This document shows, piece by piece, positions 18,055 to 27,148 of a stretch of 42,116 nucleotides of DNA. Source of the DNA: an uncultured Hyphomicrobiales bacterium (lineage in GTDB: Bacteria; Pseudomonadota; Alphaproteobacteria; Rhizobiales; Beijerinckiaceae). Where the stretch lies: the NCBI GenBank assembly GCA_903900975.1, contig CAIUPE010000111.1, positions 1 to 42,116 of the forward strand, in the 5' to 3' direction. The position numbers and the translations under genes were made by a program. Positions within the stretch are counted from its first letter, which is position 1. Each line of letters opens with the position of its first letter. Under the pieces are notes generated by a model. The model did no database searches, was not told the origin of the DNA, and saw only the letters and a list, made by a program, of their open reading frames with translations.

Positions 18055-19530
18055 TCATGTGCCGCAAAAGGTCTGGAATACCCGCTCAGAAGGCCCCGCA
18101 GGCTCTGCATAGGCTTCCAATCCCGCCACCTCGACAAAGGGCGAAGCAAGAATCGCATGCAGGCGGTTGAAGGGGGCCAGATCCCCCTCCTCGACAGCAG
18201 CCGCAAGGGCCGCCTCCACATGATGGTTGCGCGGAATATAGATCGGGTTCACGCGACGCATGGCGTTGGCACGGTCCTCGGGCGAGGTTTTCTCCCGTGC
18301 GCAACGGGCTTGGTAGCGGATGAGCCACTCGGCCAGCAACTCATCCTGTTTCACCAAGGCGAGAAAAGCTTCCGCATGAGTTTCGGACAAGCGCCGAAAT
18401 GCGAGTGTAAAATCGGTTCCGGTCCGTTCTAGACTATCCAGCAAATCGCCGATTAACGCCCGATCGCCCTCGTCCTCCTCGACCCAGCCCAATTTAGCCC
18501 GCATCCCGGCAAGCCAAGCCTCGTGGTAGATCGGGGCGAAATCCGAAATCGCGGCCGAGGCCAGCTCAACGGCCTTTGCCTCGTCCCGATCAATCAAAGG
18601 CACCAGTGCTTCGGCTAGCCGCGCGAGGTTCCACTGTGCAATACCCGGCTGCCGCCCATAGGCGTAACGGCCAAATTGGTCGATAGAGCTGAAAACGGTC
18701 CGCGGATCATAGGCATCCATGAAGGCGCATGGGCCGAAATCGATCGTTTCGCCGGATAGTGTCATATTGTCGGTATTCATCACGCCGTGGACAAACCCCA
18801 CCATCATCCAACGCGCAATCAGCTTGGCTTGGCGCTCGATAACACCTTGCAACAGAGCGAGCGATGGGCTCGCGGCGTCGCGGGCTTCGGGGTAATGGCG
18901 ATCGATGACGTAATCCGCGAGCGCTTTAATCGCTGCTAAATCCTCGCGGGCGGCGAAATATTCAAAACTGCCAACCCGAACATGGCTAGCCGCCACCCGC
19001 GTCATCACCGCGCCTGGGCGATAGCCTTCGCGCAACACCTGATCGCCCGTCAAAACAGCCGCTAACGCCCGCGTGGTGGGAATGCCCAATGCATGCATAG
19101 CTTCGCTGATGAGATATTCCCGCAACACAGGCCCAAGCGCCGCGCGTCCATCCCCTCGCCGCGAATAAGGCGTCGGGCCGGAGCCTTTTAACTGGAGATC
19201 ACGCAACCGCCCTTTAAGGTCCCGCACTTCGCCCAATAAAATCGCGCGACCATCGCCCAATTGTGGCACGAAATTACCAAACTGATGCCCCGCATAGACG
19301 GAAGCCAATGGCTCGGCCCCTTCCGGCATCACATTGCCGGAAAACACATGGGCCAACGCATCGGGTGGAACATTCCCTGTTGAAAGGCCTAGTTCCTCGG
19401 CTAAAACAGCGTTCAACAGCAAAAGTCTCGGGCTGCTCACGGGCTCGGGCACCAAACGGGAAAAAAAGCGGTCGGGTAGGCGCGCAAAGCCATTTTCGAA
19501 CGTTCCAATCGATAGTTTGGCCTGTGTCAT
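18055..19530 (-). CDS. selO: Protein adenylyltransferase SelO
   Basis: A 491-residue YdiU/SelO pseudokinase-fold enzyme that transfers AMP from ATP to protein hydroxyl groups and is linked to redox homeostasis. Landmarks include VYAGHQFGNFVPQLGDGRA, LKGSGPTPYSRRGDGRAA, VHGVMNTDNM with the catalytic Asp region, and IDFGPCAFMDAYDP. The C-terminus ends FQTFCGT, where eukaryotic SelO carries selenocysteine and this one has Cys, as in most bacteria. The length is normal. It lies upstream of bioY on the same strand with a 106-base gap, so its cotranscription is uncertain. Confidence 0.95.
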   Translation of the reverse strand: MTQAKLSIGTFENGFARLPDRFFSRLVPEPVSSPRLLLLNAVLAEELGLSTGNVPPDALAHVFSGNVMPEGAEPLASVYAGHQFGNFVPQLGDGRAILLGEVRDLKGRLRDLQLKGSGPTPYSRRGDGRAALGPVLREYLISEAMHALGIPTTRALAAVLTGDQVLREGYRPGAVMTRVAASHVRVGSFEYFAAREDLAAIKALADYVIDRHYPEARDAASPSLALLQGVIERQAKLIARWMMVGFVHGVMNTDNMTLSGETIDFGPCAFMDAYDPRTVFSSIDQFGRYAYGRQPGIAQWNLARLAEALVPLIDRDEAKAVELASAAISDFAPIYHEAWLAGMRAKLGWVEEDEGDRALIGDLLDSLERTGTDFTLAFRRLSETHAEAFLALVKQDELLAEWLIRYQARCAREKTSPEDRANAMRRVNPIYIPRNHHVEAALAAAVEEGDLAPFNRLHAILASPFVEVAGLEAYAEPAGPSERVFQTFCGT

Positions 19531-19694
19531 CGTGCGTACCTCTGCCTCAATCGCGGGCTAAACCCCTTCCATGAACGGATCGGCTTTAGGGATCAAGGAT
19601 ATGTGTTTCCAAGATGCAACGATTGGCTGTGGCGTGACTTTAGTCCTCATTCAGTGATAACGAAACATCTGTCTTTTTTAGATCGGACGTCAGC

Positions 19695-21332
19695 ATGTCA
19701 AACGAAACGGACTCTGTTTTCGAAGCCCTTGCCGCCCATTTCGAGGTGCATCGCAGCCGCCCTATCAGCCAACTTTTCGAAACTGACCCGAAGCGTTTTG
19801 ATCATTATTCAACCTCAGCCGGTCCGTTTTTACTGGATTGGTCGAAAACGAGCGTCGATGACAAAGCCCGTGCCCTTCTGATCGAGCTTGCGACAGTTGC
19901 GGGCGTCGAAGCCAAGCGCGCCGCAATGATGGCCGGCGAGCGGATCAATACGACCGAAAATCGCGCCGTCTTGCACACCGCGCTACGCCGCTTTGACAAG
20001 ACGCCGGTGATCATCGACGGGCAAGATATGCAACCTGCAGTCGCTGCCGAGCGGCAAAAAATGTTCCATCTCGCCGACGCGATCCGCAGTGGCACAGTAA
20101 AAGGGTCAACCGGAGCATCGTTCACCGATGTGGTAAATATCGGTATTGGCGGCTCGGATCTTGGTCCCGTTATGACCTGTCTCGCACTTTCGCCTTATCA
20201 TGACGGCCCAAGGGTTCATTTTGTTTCCAATATCGATGGTGCCCATCTGGCCGATACGCTGAAAGGGCTTAACCCAGCGACGACCCTCTTTATCGTTGCC
20301 TCCAAAACCTTCACAACCATCGAAACCATGACGAATGCGCATTCGGCACGGCGCTGGATTGCGCAAGCCTTGGGTGAACAAGCCGTTGGTGATCATTTTG
20401 TCGCAGTATCGACCGCGCTCGACAAAGCAGCGGCTTTTCCGATCCGTCCGGACCGGATTGTCGGCTTTTGGGATTGGGTCGGTGGTCGCTATTCGATTTG
20501 GTCGTCGATCGGCCTGCCGCTGGCCATCGCCATCGGATCGCACGGCTTCGAAGACTTCCTGAAAGGCGCCGAGGCGATGGATCGCCATTTTACCACCGCT
20601 CCTTTGGCCGATAATCTGCCCGTCATTCTGGCGCTGATCGGCATCTGGCACCGCAATATTATGCAGTATCCGAGCCGCGCCCTGATTCCTTATGATCAAC
20701 GGCTCGCCCGCTTTCCCGCCTATGTTCAGCAACTGGATATGGAATCAAATGGCAAACGCATAACGAAAGACGGTCATGCCCTGCAACGCGGCTCGGGACC
20801 GGTGGTCTGGGGCGAGCCCGGCACAAACTCGCAGCATGCCTTTTTCCAGCTTCTGCACCAGGGAACGGACATTATTCCGGTCGAATTCCTGATTGCTGCC
20901 AAGTCCCATGAGCCGGATATGGCGAACCATCATGAACTGTTAATCGCCAATTGTCTGGCCCAATCCGATGCCTTGCTAACGGGTCGGTCGGAGGCTGAGG
21001 CCGAACGCCAGCTTCTGGCCATGGGGCGCACACCGGCTCACGCCCGTGCTCTGGCCCCGCACCGCGTCTTTCCCGGCAACCGCCCATCACTCACTCTTGT
21101 TTACCCGCGTCTGACGCCAGACGTGTTGGGCAGCTTAATTGCTCTGTATGAGCACCGCGTGTTCGTGGAAGCTGCCATTTGGGACATCAACGCGTTTGAC
21201 CAATGGGGCGTGGAATTGGGCAAAGAACTTGCCACCCAATTGCTGCCCGTCGTGCAAGGCAAGGCGTCCGATGAGGGCATCAATGGATCAACGGCAGGCT
21301 TGGCCAAATGGCTAAAAAATTCCCCAAGGTAA
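19695..21332 (+). CDS. pgi: Glucose-6-phosphate isomerase
   Basis: A 545-residue cytosolic enzyme converting glucose 6-phosphate and fructose 6-phosphate, in glycolysis, gluconeogenesis and sugar-nucleotide supply. The signature [16 protein letters not shown], the block [17 protein letters not shown], the catalytic region [11 protein letters not shown], and the late GVELGKELA motif near the C-terminus are all present. Length is normal for the bacterial long form. It is divergent from selO, with a 164-base promoter region. An AT-rich short inverted repeat overlaps its stop, but it is too weak to be called a terminator. Confidence 0.97.
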   Translation: MSNETDSVFEALAAHFEVHRSRPISQLFETDPKRFDHYSTSAGPFLLDWSKTSVDDKARALLIELATVAGVEAKRAAMMAGERINTTENRAVLHTALRRFDKTPVIIDGQDMQPAVAAERQKMFHLADAIRSGTVKGSTGASFTDVVNIGIGGSDLGPVMTCLALSPYHDGPRVHFVSNIDGAHLADTLKGLNPATTLFIVASKTFTTIETMTNAHSARRWIAQALGEQAVGDHFVAVSTALDKAAAFPIRPDRIVGFWDWVGGRYSIWSSIGLPLAIAIGSHGFEDFLKGAEAMDRHFTTAPLADNLPVILALIGIWHRNIMQYPSRALIPYDQRLARFPAYVQQLDMESNGKRITKDGHALQRGSGPVVWGEPGTNSQHAFFQLLHQGTDIIPVEFLIAAKSHEPDMANHHELLIANCLAQSDALLTGRSEAEAERQLLAMGRTPAHARALAPHRVFPGNRPSLTLVYPRLTPDVLGSLIALYEHRVFVEAAIWDINAFDQWGVELGKELATQLLPVVQGKASDEGINGSTAGLAKWLKNSPR

Positions 21333-21412
21333 ATTTAAGTTTACCTATCGTAATCTTTGTTTAAATATCTATAGACTAAGTATCCAGAACTGGGGAATGG
21401 AGCTTAGCCGAC

Positions 21413-23698
21413 ATGCTAGACAAAGCCTTGCAACGGGAAAACGCCGGTTTCCCACAAGAAGCCATCGCGCTTTTAGTCGATCAACTGAAGCAGGCGGAAA
21501 TCAAGCAAGAGCTTTCGCCCGCCGCTGTCTATATTCAGTTAGGCCGTCTGCTCTTGAATACAGGAAATGTTCGGGAGGCGGAAGTCTATCTCCGCGATGG
21601 GCTGAAGCGCCACCCGCGCAACCTTGATCTCGGGAACATGATGGGCGTGACGCTTCGCCGGCTCGGGCGTCTGGACGAGGCGCTTCAAGTCTTGGATCAT
21701 ACCGCAAAACTAGATCCTAAAAATACGGTTCCCTTGATCAACAAAGGCAATCTTCTGCTTGAAATGAAGCGGGGTGCCGAGGCGGCGGCTATTTTTGGCC
21801 AGCTCGTCCGCCTGCAACCAAAATCCAACGACTTTCAACGTTTTTTGGGCAATGCCTATGTCCAGATGGGCGATTTGCCGAAGGCGAAGAGCCGCTTCGA
21901 CATGGCGCTCCGCCTCAAGCCCGATGATGTCGCCAGCTGGATCGACCGCATCAAAGCCGCCACTGATTTCGAGCAGCATGATGAAGCCGTCGAGCTGATG
22001 GAAAAGGCCCTACAAAAACTGCCTGACAATCACCGTTTGATTGAAGCGCGTATCATGGTGCTGCGTCGTGCCGGACGGTTTAGCGAGGCCGAAGCCTTGC
22101 TCGAGGCCCGCATCGAGGAAGCGCCGGATGACGCATGGGCCCATTATCAATACGCCGAAACAATCAGCCGGTTTGACCGGGAAAAGGGTAATCGGCACTA
22201 TCAACGCGCCGTCGAACTCAGCCCTGACAACGCGATTTACTGGATGAATTACGCCAACAGCCTCGACCGCTCCCGCTATGGAAACGAGGCCGAACATATT
22301 CAGGCAGGCTATGACGCGGTGCTCAAAGCGCTATCGATCGGGCCCTTGCCGTCGCGGTTTATCCGCATGGCCCGCAATATTCTCGTACGCATGGGCCGCT
22401 TCGATATTGTAGAGAAACTCGGTAGCTTTAAGGATTTGGGGCGCACATGGGCCAATGAAAGCCTGCACGATGCCTTGCATTACCACCTCGCCCGCGTGGA
22501 ATTGCCCGAAGACCGCTACGAAATCCTAGAACAACACCGGATCTGGGGCCGGATAGAACAGGCCAAAGCCAACTTAAGCCCGGTTTCCGCTCCACCCATC
22601 CTCGAAAAGCGCTCGAAAATCCGCCTCGGGATCATGAGCTCTGATTTGCGCAACCATCCGGTCGCCTATTTTGCTATGCCGTTATTCGAATTTATCGATC
22701 ACAGCCGCTTTGAGGTCTATTGTTATTCGTGGAGCCGCTACAATCCCGATCAGGTCCAGTCTTATATCGAAACCCGTGTCAATCAATTCCGATGGCACAA
22801 AGCGATTGCCGACCGCGACGCCGCGCAATTGATTGCCAATGATCGGGTAGATTTGCTCTTCGAGCTAGGCAGTTCCACCGATATGAACAAACTTGAAGTC
22901 ATGGCCTATAAGCCCGCCCCCCTTCAGGCAAGCTGGCTGGGCTATCCGCACTCCGCCGGGCTTGAATCAATCGACTATATTCTTGTTGATCCGTTCCTTA
23001 ACCCGCCCGATCCAGCCTTATTAATCGAAAAGCCGTTTATGATGCCGCAATCTTGGGTGGCCATGGGCAATCTGGGATTCAACGAACGCGAGGCCATCAA
23101 CCCGATTCTCCCGTCGCAGCGACATGGCTTTGTGACCTTCGGAACCGCCAATAATCCTTATAAATATAGCCCGACGGTTTTGGCTACGTGGGCCAAAATA
23201 ACGGCCTCTGTGCCGGGAGCCAAATTCATGTTCGTCCGCCCTGAGTCTGGTGTCGCGGCGTTCAAAGATTCGATGATCTCCGCCTTTGAGCAGCAGGGCG
23301 TCGCAGCAGACCGGCTGATCTTCACCGCCGTTCGTGGCCAGCATATGCGCTGGTATAATGAGATGGATATTTCACTTGATACATTCCCGCAGACGGGCGG
23401 CACCACCACCTGCGAATCGATGTTTATGGGCGTACCGGTGATTTCCCTTGTCGGACCTGCCTTTTTCGAGCGGCTTTCTTATTCGAATTTGTCCAATGCA
23501 GGGCTGGGCGATCTCGCTTGCTTCTCGATCGAGGATTATATCCGCAAGGCCGTGCATTTGGCTGGCGATACCGAACGACGGAAACTTTTACGCAACGGGT
23601 TGCGGATCGACATCAAAGACCGACCATTGGGCCAGCCGCATGTATTTGCGCGCGATTTCTATGATATGGTTGAAAAAACGGTCACTGCCCACCGCTAA
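21413..23698 (+). CDS. TPR protein with O-GlcNAc transferase (GT41/SPINDLY-like) domain
   Basis: A 761-residue protein. Residues 1-330 are tetratricopeptide repeats, seen as regularly spaced helices with Gly-Leu-Arg/Ala-Leu patterns (LGRLLLNTGNVREAEVYLRD, LRRLGRLDEALQVLD, LGNAYVQMGDLPKAKSRF). From about residue 400 the GT41 catalytic region has SSDLRNHPVAYF, with the conserved His, PLQASWLGYPHSAG, ANNPYKYSP, with the likely UDP-binding Lys, and DTFPQTGGTTTCESMFMGVPVISL. Such bacterial proteins are cytosolic glycosyltransferases that modify proteins or act in glycan assembly. No acceptor can be named. The ATG has GGAG about 10 bases upstream. It follows pgi by 80 bases on the same strand. Confidence 0.93.
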   Translation: MLDKALQRENAGFPQEAIALLVDQLKQAEIKQELSPAAVYIQLGRLLLNTGNVREAEVYLRDGLKRHPRNLDLGNMMGVTLRRLGRLDEALQVLDHTAKLDPKNTVPLINKGNLLLEMKRGAEAAAIFGQLVRLQPKSNDFQRFLGNAYVQMGDLPKAKSRFDMALRLKPDDVASWIDRIKAATDFEQHDEAVELMEKALQKLPDNHRLIEARIMVLRRAGRFSEAEALLEARIEEAPDDAWAHYQYAETISRFDREKGNRHYQRAVELSPDNAIYWMNYANSLDRSRYGNEAEHIQAGYDAVLKALSIGPLPSRFIRMARNILVRMGRFDIVEKLGSFKDLGRTWANESLHDALHYHLARVELPEDRYEILEQHRIWGRIEQAKANLSPVSAPPILEKRSKIRLGIMSSDLRNHPVAYFAMPLFEFIDHSRFEVYCYSWSRYNPDQVQSYIETRVNQFRWHKAIADRDAAQLIANDRVDLLFELGSSTDMNKLEVMAYKPAPLQASWLGYPHSAGLESIDYILVDPFLNPPDPALLIEKPFMMPQSWVAMGNLGFNEREAINPILPSQRHGFVTFGTANNPYKYSPTVLATWAKITASVPGAKFMFVRPESGVAAFKDSMISAFEQQGVAADRLIFTAVRGQHMRWYNEMDISLDTFPQTGGTTTCESMFMGVPVISLVGPAFFERLSYSNLSNAGLGDLACFSIEDYIRKAVHLAGDTERRKLLRNGLRIDIKDRPLGQPHVFARDFYDMVEKTVTAHR

Positions 23699-24264
23699 CG
23701 CATGGCCCATTTTTCGGCGCCCATCCGGTGTGTTGTCCAATTTTCGAGATAGGCCTTGGCCAACACCGGGTCTTCGAGCACCAGCAGGTTTTCGGCGTTT
23801 TTTGACTCAGCCGCTTTGGTGAAATTATACGATCCGGTCAGCAGTCGATGCTCGTCAATGATGATGACCTTATTATGGGCAATCGCGCAGCAATAATCGA
23901 TATAGACCGCCAAATGCGCATCGTTTAGGTCTGATAGTACCGAATACCGCTCCGATGTTTGGCTTTTATCCACGATGACGGCCAAATCGACGCCACGTTT
24001 TGCGGCGGCGATGAGTGCATCTGAAATATCATGCGCGGTAAAACTATAAGCCTGAACGCGAATGCTCTGTCGAGCAGCGGCAATCTCATCGAGGATGATC
24101 GATGCACAATGCCCCTCCGGCGAAAAACATACTTTGGGAGCGTTGCCCGCGGCTTGCGCCTTGAGCGAAGGACTGAATGTCGACAGGCCCAACAAGGCGA
24201 TCAGCACCAAGGCCGCAAGACCTGTTGCTGTCCATGTCCGTCGATCACGCGAAAGGCTTGCCAT
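23695..24264 (-). CDS. Secreted phospholipase D-like protein (Nuc-type nuclease)
   Basis: A 189-residue protein with one N-terminal hydrophobic segment (about residues 13-30) and a PLD-fold domain carrying a single HxKxxxxD motif, seen as AHNKVIIIDEHRLLTGSYNFT. The opening VCFSPEGHCAS, then ILDEIAAARQSIRVQAYSFT, matches small Nuc-type endonucleases that dimerise to complete the active site. Export to the periplasm or membrane anchoring is likely. The ATG at 24264 is preferred over a TTG at 24348, which would put about 28 charged residues in front of the signal. Lipase activity is the alternative. The stop overlaps the end of the TPR/GT41 gene by four bases. Confidence 0.85.
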   Translation of the reverse strand: MASLSRDRRTWTATGLAALVLIALLGLSTFSPSLKAQAAGNAPKVCFSPEGHCASIILDEIAAARQSIRVQAYSFTAHDISDALIAAAKRGVDLAVIVDKSQTSERYSVLSDLNDAHLAVYIDYCCAIAHNKVIIIDEHRLLTGSYNFTKAAESKNAENLLVLEDPVLAKAYLENWTTHRMGAEKWAMR

Positions 24265-24401
24265 CGATGCGAAACCGCCATCCGATTCATCTCGTCGACC
24301 ATGAACGCCATCATGGTTAACAAAACGTAAATCGGCAGGATTATACAATCAAGAGCTGAAATTTAAAAAATACACAACCTGAGAGTTCGCCTTCTCTCCG
24401 C

Positions 24402-24626
24402 TCAATCCTGCGTGCTAAGGCTGCCGCCGTCCTCTTCCGAAAGTTCGGTTTCTTCAGCCGGAATTGCATAGGAACCGCCGAGCCATTTCGACAGATCTAA
24501 ATCCGCACAGCGTTTCGAGCAAAAAGGACGATATTCGAGGGTTGCGCGCTTGCTGCACATCGGGCAGCGGCCCAACATCACAATCTCCGCCGATTTTTTA
24601 CTTGGCGCTTGATCGGGGTCGGTCAT
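24402..24626 (-). CDS. yacG: Zinc-binding DNA gyrase inhibitor-type protein YacG
   Basis: A 74-residue zinc protein of the YacG family, whose E. coli member binds gyrase and blocks its DNA binding. The four Cys ligands are in RCPMCSKRAT and PFCSKRCADLDL, followed by the conserved WLGGSYAIP. The start codon overlaps the stop of maf by four bases (ATGA), giving a maf-yacG pair as in many Hyphomicrobiales. The acidic tail (EETELSEEDGG) is usual in length. Confidence 0.93.
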   Translation of the reverse strand: MTDPDQAPSKKSAEIVMLGRCPMCSKRATLEYRPFCSKRCADLDLSKWLGGSYAIPAEETELSEEDGGSLSTQD

Positions 24627-25231
24627 GATGCACCCATCGATTTATATCCAAAACCCGCCAGCAATTGAGCGGTCTCATAGAGGGGCAGTCCAACAACACT
24701 GGAATAGGATCCGGAGAGATCGCTGACAAAGGCTGCGGCACGTCCCTGAATGGCATATCCGCCAGCTTTTCCCTGCCATTCGCCACTGGCCAGATAAAGC
24801 TGCTGCTGTTCAAAGGACAGGCGTTTAAACGACACACGGGTCTCCACCAAGCGCTCGCGCAGCGTACCATCCGACGCCCTTACGCAAAGTCCCGTATAAA
24901 CCCGATGCGGGCGACCCGATAGAAGGGTAAGGCAATGCTCGGCCTGTTCAAGCGTTTCCGCCTTCGGTAAAATTCGCCTTCCAACAGCCACCACCGTATC
25001 GGCGGCCAGCACAAGAAGCTCGTCGTTTGGAAAGTGAGTTTGCGCGGGTGCAAGACAGGCAAACGCTTTCGCACGAGCAAGGCGGCGAGCCAGTTCGCGC
25101 GGCACTTCTCTGGCCAAAGGACCTTCATCAAGATCAGCCGCCAAACACAGGGACGGCTCGACGCCGATCTGTCGCATCAGATCAAGACGACGCGGCGACG
25201 CTGAAGCCAAAACCAATGTGTATGAATTCAC
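24623..25231 (-). CDS. maf: Maf-family nucleoside triphosphate pyrophosphatase
   Basis: A 202-residue house-cleaning enzyme that hydrolyses noncanonical or modified nucleoside triphosphates to monophosphates. The N-terminus YTLVLASASPRRLDLMRQIG is the Maf signature; the catalytic Asp lies in VLAADTVV, and GKAGGYAIQGRAA and NVVGLPL-like SVVGLPLYE follow. The start is taken at the GTG at 25231, which leaves the usual short lead before LASASPRR; a TTG at 25255 is the alternative. The gene overlaps yacG by four bases and follows infA by about 57 bases. Confidence 0.93.
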   Translation of the reverse strand: MNSYTLVLASASPRRLDLMRQIGVEPSLCLAADLDEGPLAREVPRELARRLARAKAFACLAPAQTHFPNDELLVLAADTVVAVGRRILPKAETLEQAEHCLTLLSGRPHRVYTGLCVRASDGTLRERLVETRVSFKRLSFEQQQLYLASGEWQGKAGGYAIQGRAAAFVSDLSGSYSSVVGLPLYETAQLLAGFGYKSMGAS

Positions 25232-25288
25232 GCCACGCCCCCGCCAAAATTCCAAGGGAACGCCGGTCCCGCGACGCCGTTCCAGATG

Positions 25289-25507
25289 TTACTTGAAGCG
25301 GTAGGTAATCCGGCCTTTGGTCAGATCATAGGGTGTCATTTCAACGAGCACCTTGTCGCCTGCCAACACGCGGATGCGGTTTTTGCGCATCTTTCCCGCG
25401 GTGTGCGCGATAATCTCGTGATCATTTTCAAGCTGCACGCGAAACATTGCGTTCGGCAATAATTCCGTCACCGTGCCTGGAAATTCAAGAACTTCTTCTT
25501 TCGCCAT
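25289..25507 (-). CDS. infA: Translation initiation factor IF-1
   Basis: A 72-residue S1-fold (OB-fold) protein that binds the ribosomal A site during initiation. The sequence is the alphaproteobacterial form, with [34 protein letters not shown] and [19 protein letters not shown] lies six to seven bases before the ATG. It precedes maf and yacG on the same strand. Confidence 0.97.
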   Translation of the reverse strand: MAKEEVLEFPGTVTELLPNAMFRVQLENDHEIIAHTAGKMRKNRIRVLAGDKVLVEMTPYDLTKGRITYRFK

Positions 25508-25608
25508 CAAAAACCTTCAAACGCCATATTGGCTGATAAACAGGCCGTCATGCGCGGCCCTTCACGAAGCGCGGACCCTATCTGAAACAAAACCGTTTGT
25601 GAACCGCC

Positions 25609-26418
25609 TCAACCGACCGCAGCCTCGGCTTTTTGCGCTTTTTCTAAGGCACGGTACTTTTTGACTCCAAACGGGATCAAAATCAAATAAAGCACGGTGA
25701 CAGACGCCAAAAACCCGAAAGGATAGGTCACCAGCAGGCCAACCATGGCAATCGCAATCACAAAAAACGGCACCACCCACTCGCGCGGCACCCGGCTACC
25801 GAAGGTTTTGCCCGCATAGGTCGGGATTCGGCTGATCATCAAATAGGCGATAAAAAGCAAATATAACGCCTCAACGACCGAAAAAAACGGCGGCGGCGTA
25901 AAGCCAAGTTCCATCACATAGGCAGGCAGTAGGCCCGTCAACGCTCCGGCCGGTGCCGGAATACCAACAAAAAAGTTCTTTTGCCATTCAGGCCGCGCCG
26001 GATCATCGATCATCACATTAAAGCGCGCAAGGCGGAGTGCTGCGGCGGATGCAAACAGCAAAGCGACAATCCAGCCGATAGATTTCAGATTATTCAGCCC
26101 GAAAACATAAAGGATAACCGCAGGTGCCACGCCAAAGCTGATAAAATCGGCGAGGCTATCGAGTTCGGCGCCAAACCGCGACGTTCCCTTCAACAACCGC
26201 GCGATGCGACCATCCAGACCATCGAGCACGGCGGCCACGAGAATGGCGATAATGGCATCACCAAGCTGGCCTTCAAAACCAAAACGAATGGCGGTTAACC
26301 CCGAACACAGGGATAATAGCGTGACCACATTGGGGATCAGCAAACGCAGCGGCACCGTATTGAACCGGCGCGGACGGGTTTCTTTATCCGGCTCAAAGGG
26401 GGGGAACAGATCCGTCAT
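25609..26418 (-). CDS. pssA: CDP-diacylglycerol-serine O-phosphatidyltransferase
   Basis: A 269-residue inner-membrane enzyme that makes phosphatidylserine from CDP-diacylglycerol and serine. The catalytic pattern DG(x2)AR(x8)G(x3)D(x3)D is present from DGRIAR through GAELDSLAD. About seven hydrophobic helices follow and precede it, as in the membrane-bound type II synthases. It overlaps the stop of psd by four bases (ATGA), so the two enzymes that make phosphatidylethanolamine are translationally coupled. Confidence 0.95.
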   Translation of the reverse strand: MTDLFPPFEPDKETRPRRFNTVPLRLLIPNVVTLLSLCSGLTAIRFGFEGQLGDAIIAILVAAVLDGLDGRIARLLKGTSRFGAELDSLADFISFGVAPAVILYVFGLNNLKSIGWIVALLFASAAALRLARFNVMIDDPARPEWQKNFFVGIPAPAGALTGLLPAYVMELGFTPPPFFSVVEALYLLFIAYLMISRIPTYAGKTFGSRVPREWVVPFFVIAIAMVGLLVTYPFGFLASVTVLYLILIPFGVKKYRALEKAQKAEAAVG

Positions 26419-27113
26419 AGCGTATTGAATTCCCGCGCCGTGGCTGCTTTGTCCTTCATCGCGATAACCGTTTCACCCGCCACCATGGTTTGGCCAACGC
26501 CGACAATCGGATGCACGCCTTCCGGCAGATAGACATCGACGCGCGAACCAAACCGGATCAGGCCAAAGCGTTCACCGACTTCGAGGCGATCGCCTTCATC
26601 GACAAAGCTCACAATACGCCGTGCGATCAAGCCTGCAATCTGCACAACGCCGTAACGCTCGGTGCCGGTATCTACGACAATCGCATTCCGCTCATTATCG
26701 TCGCTGGCTTTATCGAGGTCGGCATTGAGAAACAGGCCGGGCCGATAGGCGATCTTCTCAATCACACCCGCCACTGGCACGCGGTTCACATGGCAGTTGA
26801 ACACGTTCATAAACACCGAAATGCGCGTCAGCGGCTGATCGGACAGACCAAGCTCAGGCGGCGGAACAGCAGGCATAATCAGCGACACAACGCCATCGGC
26901 GGGCGAGATCACCAAGCCTTCGCCAACCGGCACCGTGCGGGCCGGATCGCGGAAGAAATAGGCGCACCATGCCGTTAAAATGGCTCCAACCCAGCCAAGC
27001 GGACCCCAAATCCACGCAAGCAGATTGGCGACGACCGCAAAAATCGCAATAAAGGGCCAGCCTTCGCGATGGACCGGGACAATCTGTTTACGAACGGAAT
27101 CAAAGATCGACAT
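26415..27113 (-). CDS. psd: Phosphatidylserine decarboxylase proenzyme
   Basis: A 232-residue short-form (PSD-A type) enzyme that converts phosphatidylserine to phosphatidylethanolamine. The autocatalytic cleavage site Gly-Ser is in [13 protein letters not shown] near residue 190, where the Ser becomes the pyruvoyl group. Two hydrophobic segments near the N-terminus, with [16 protein letters not shown], anchor it to the membrane, and the conserved [13 protein letters not shown] block is present. GGAG lies five bases before the ATG. It is the upstream gene of the pair with pssA. Confidence 0.95.
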   Translation of the reverse strand: MSIFDSVRKQIVPVHREGWPFIAIFAVVANLLAWIWGPLGWVGAILTAWCAYFFRDPARTVPVGEGLVISPADGVVSLIMPAVPPPELGLSDQPLTRISVFMNVFNCHVNRVPVAGVIEKIAYRPGLFLNADLDKASDDNERNAIVVDTGTERYGVVQIAGLIARRIVSFVDEGDRLEVGERFGLIRFGSRVDVYLPEGVHPIVGVGQTMVAGETVIAMKDKAATAREFNTL

Positions 27114-27148
27114 GCAAGCTCCAAATGCCGCGCCTGTGCGCGAATAAA

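Noticed and set aside
21327-21346. AGGTAAA/TTTACCT inverted repeat at the end of pgi as a terminator
   Set aside because: The stem is short and AT-rich, and no T-tract follows at once, so it is too weak to call.
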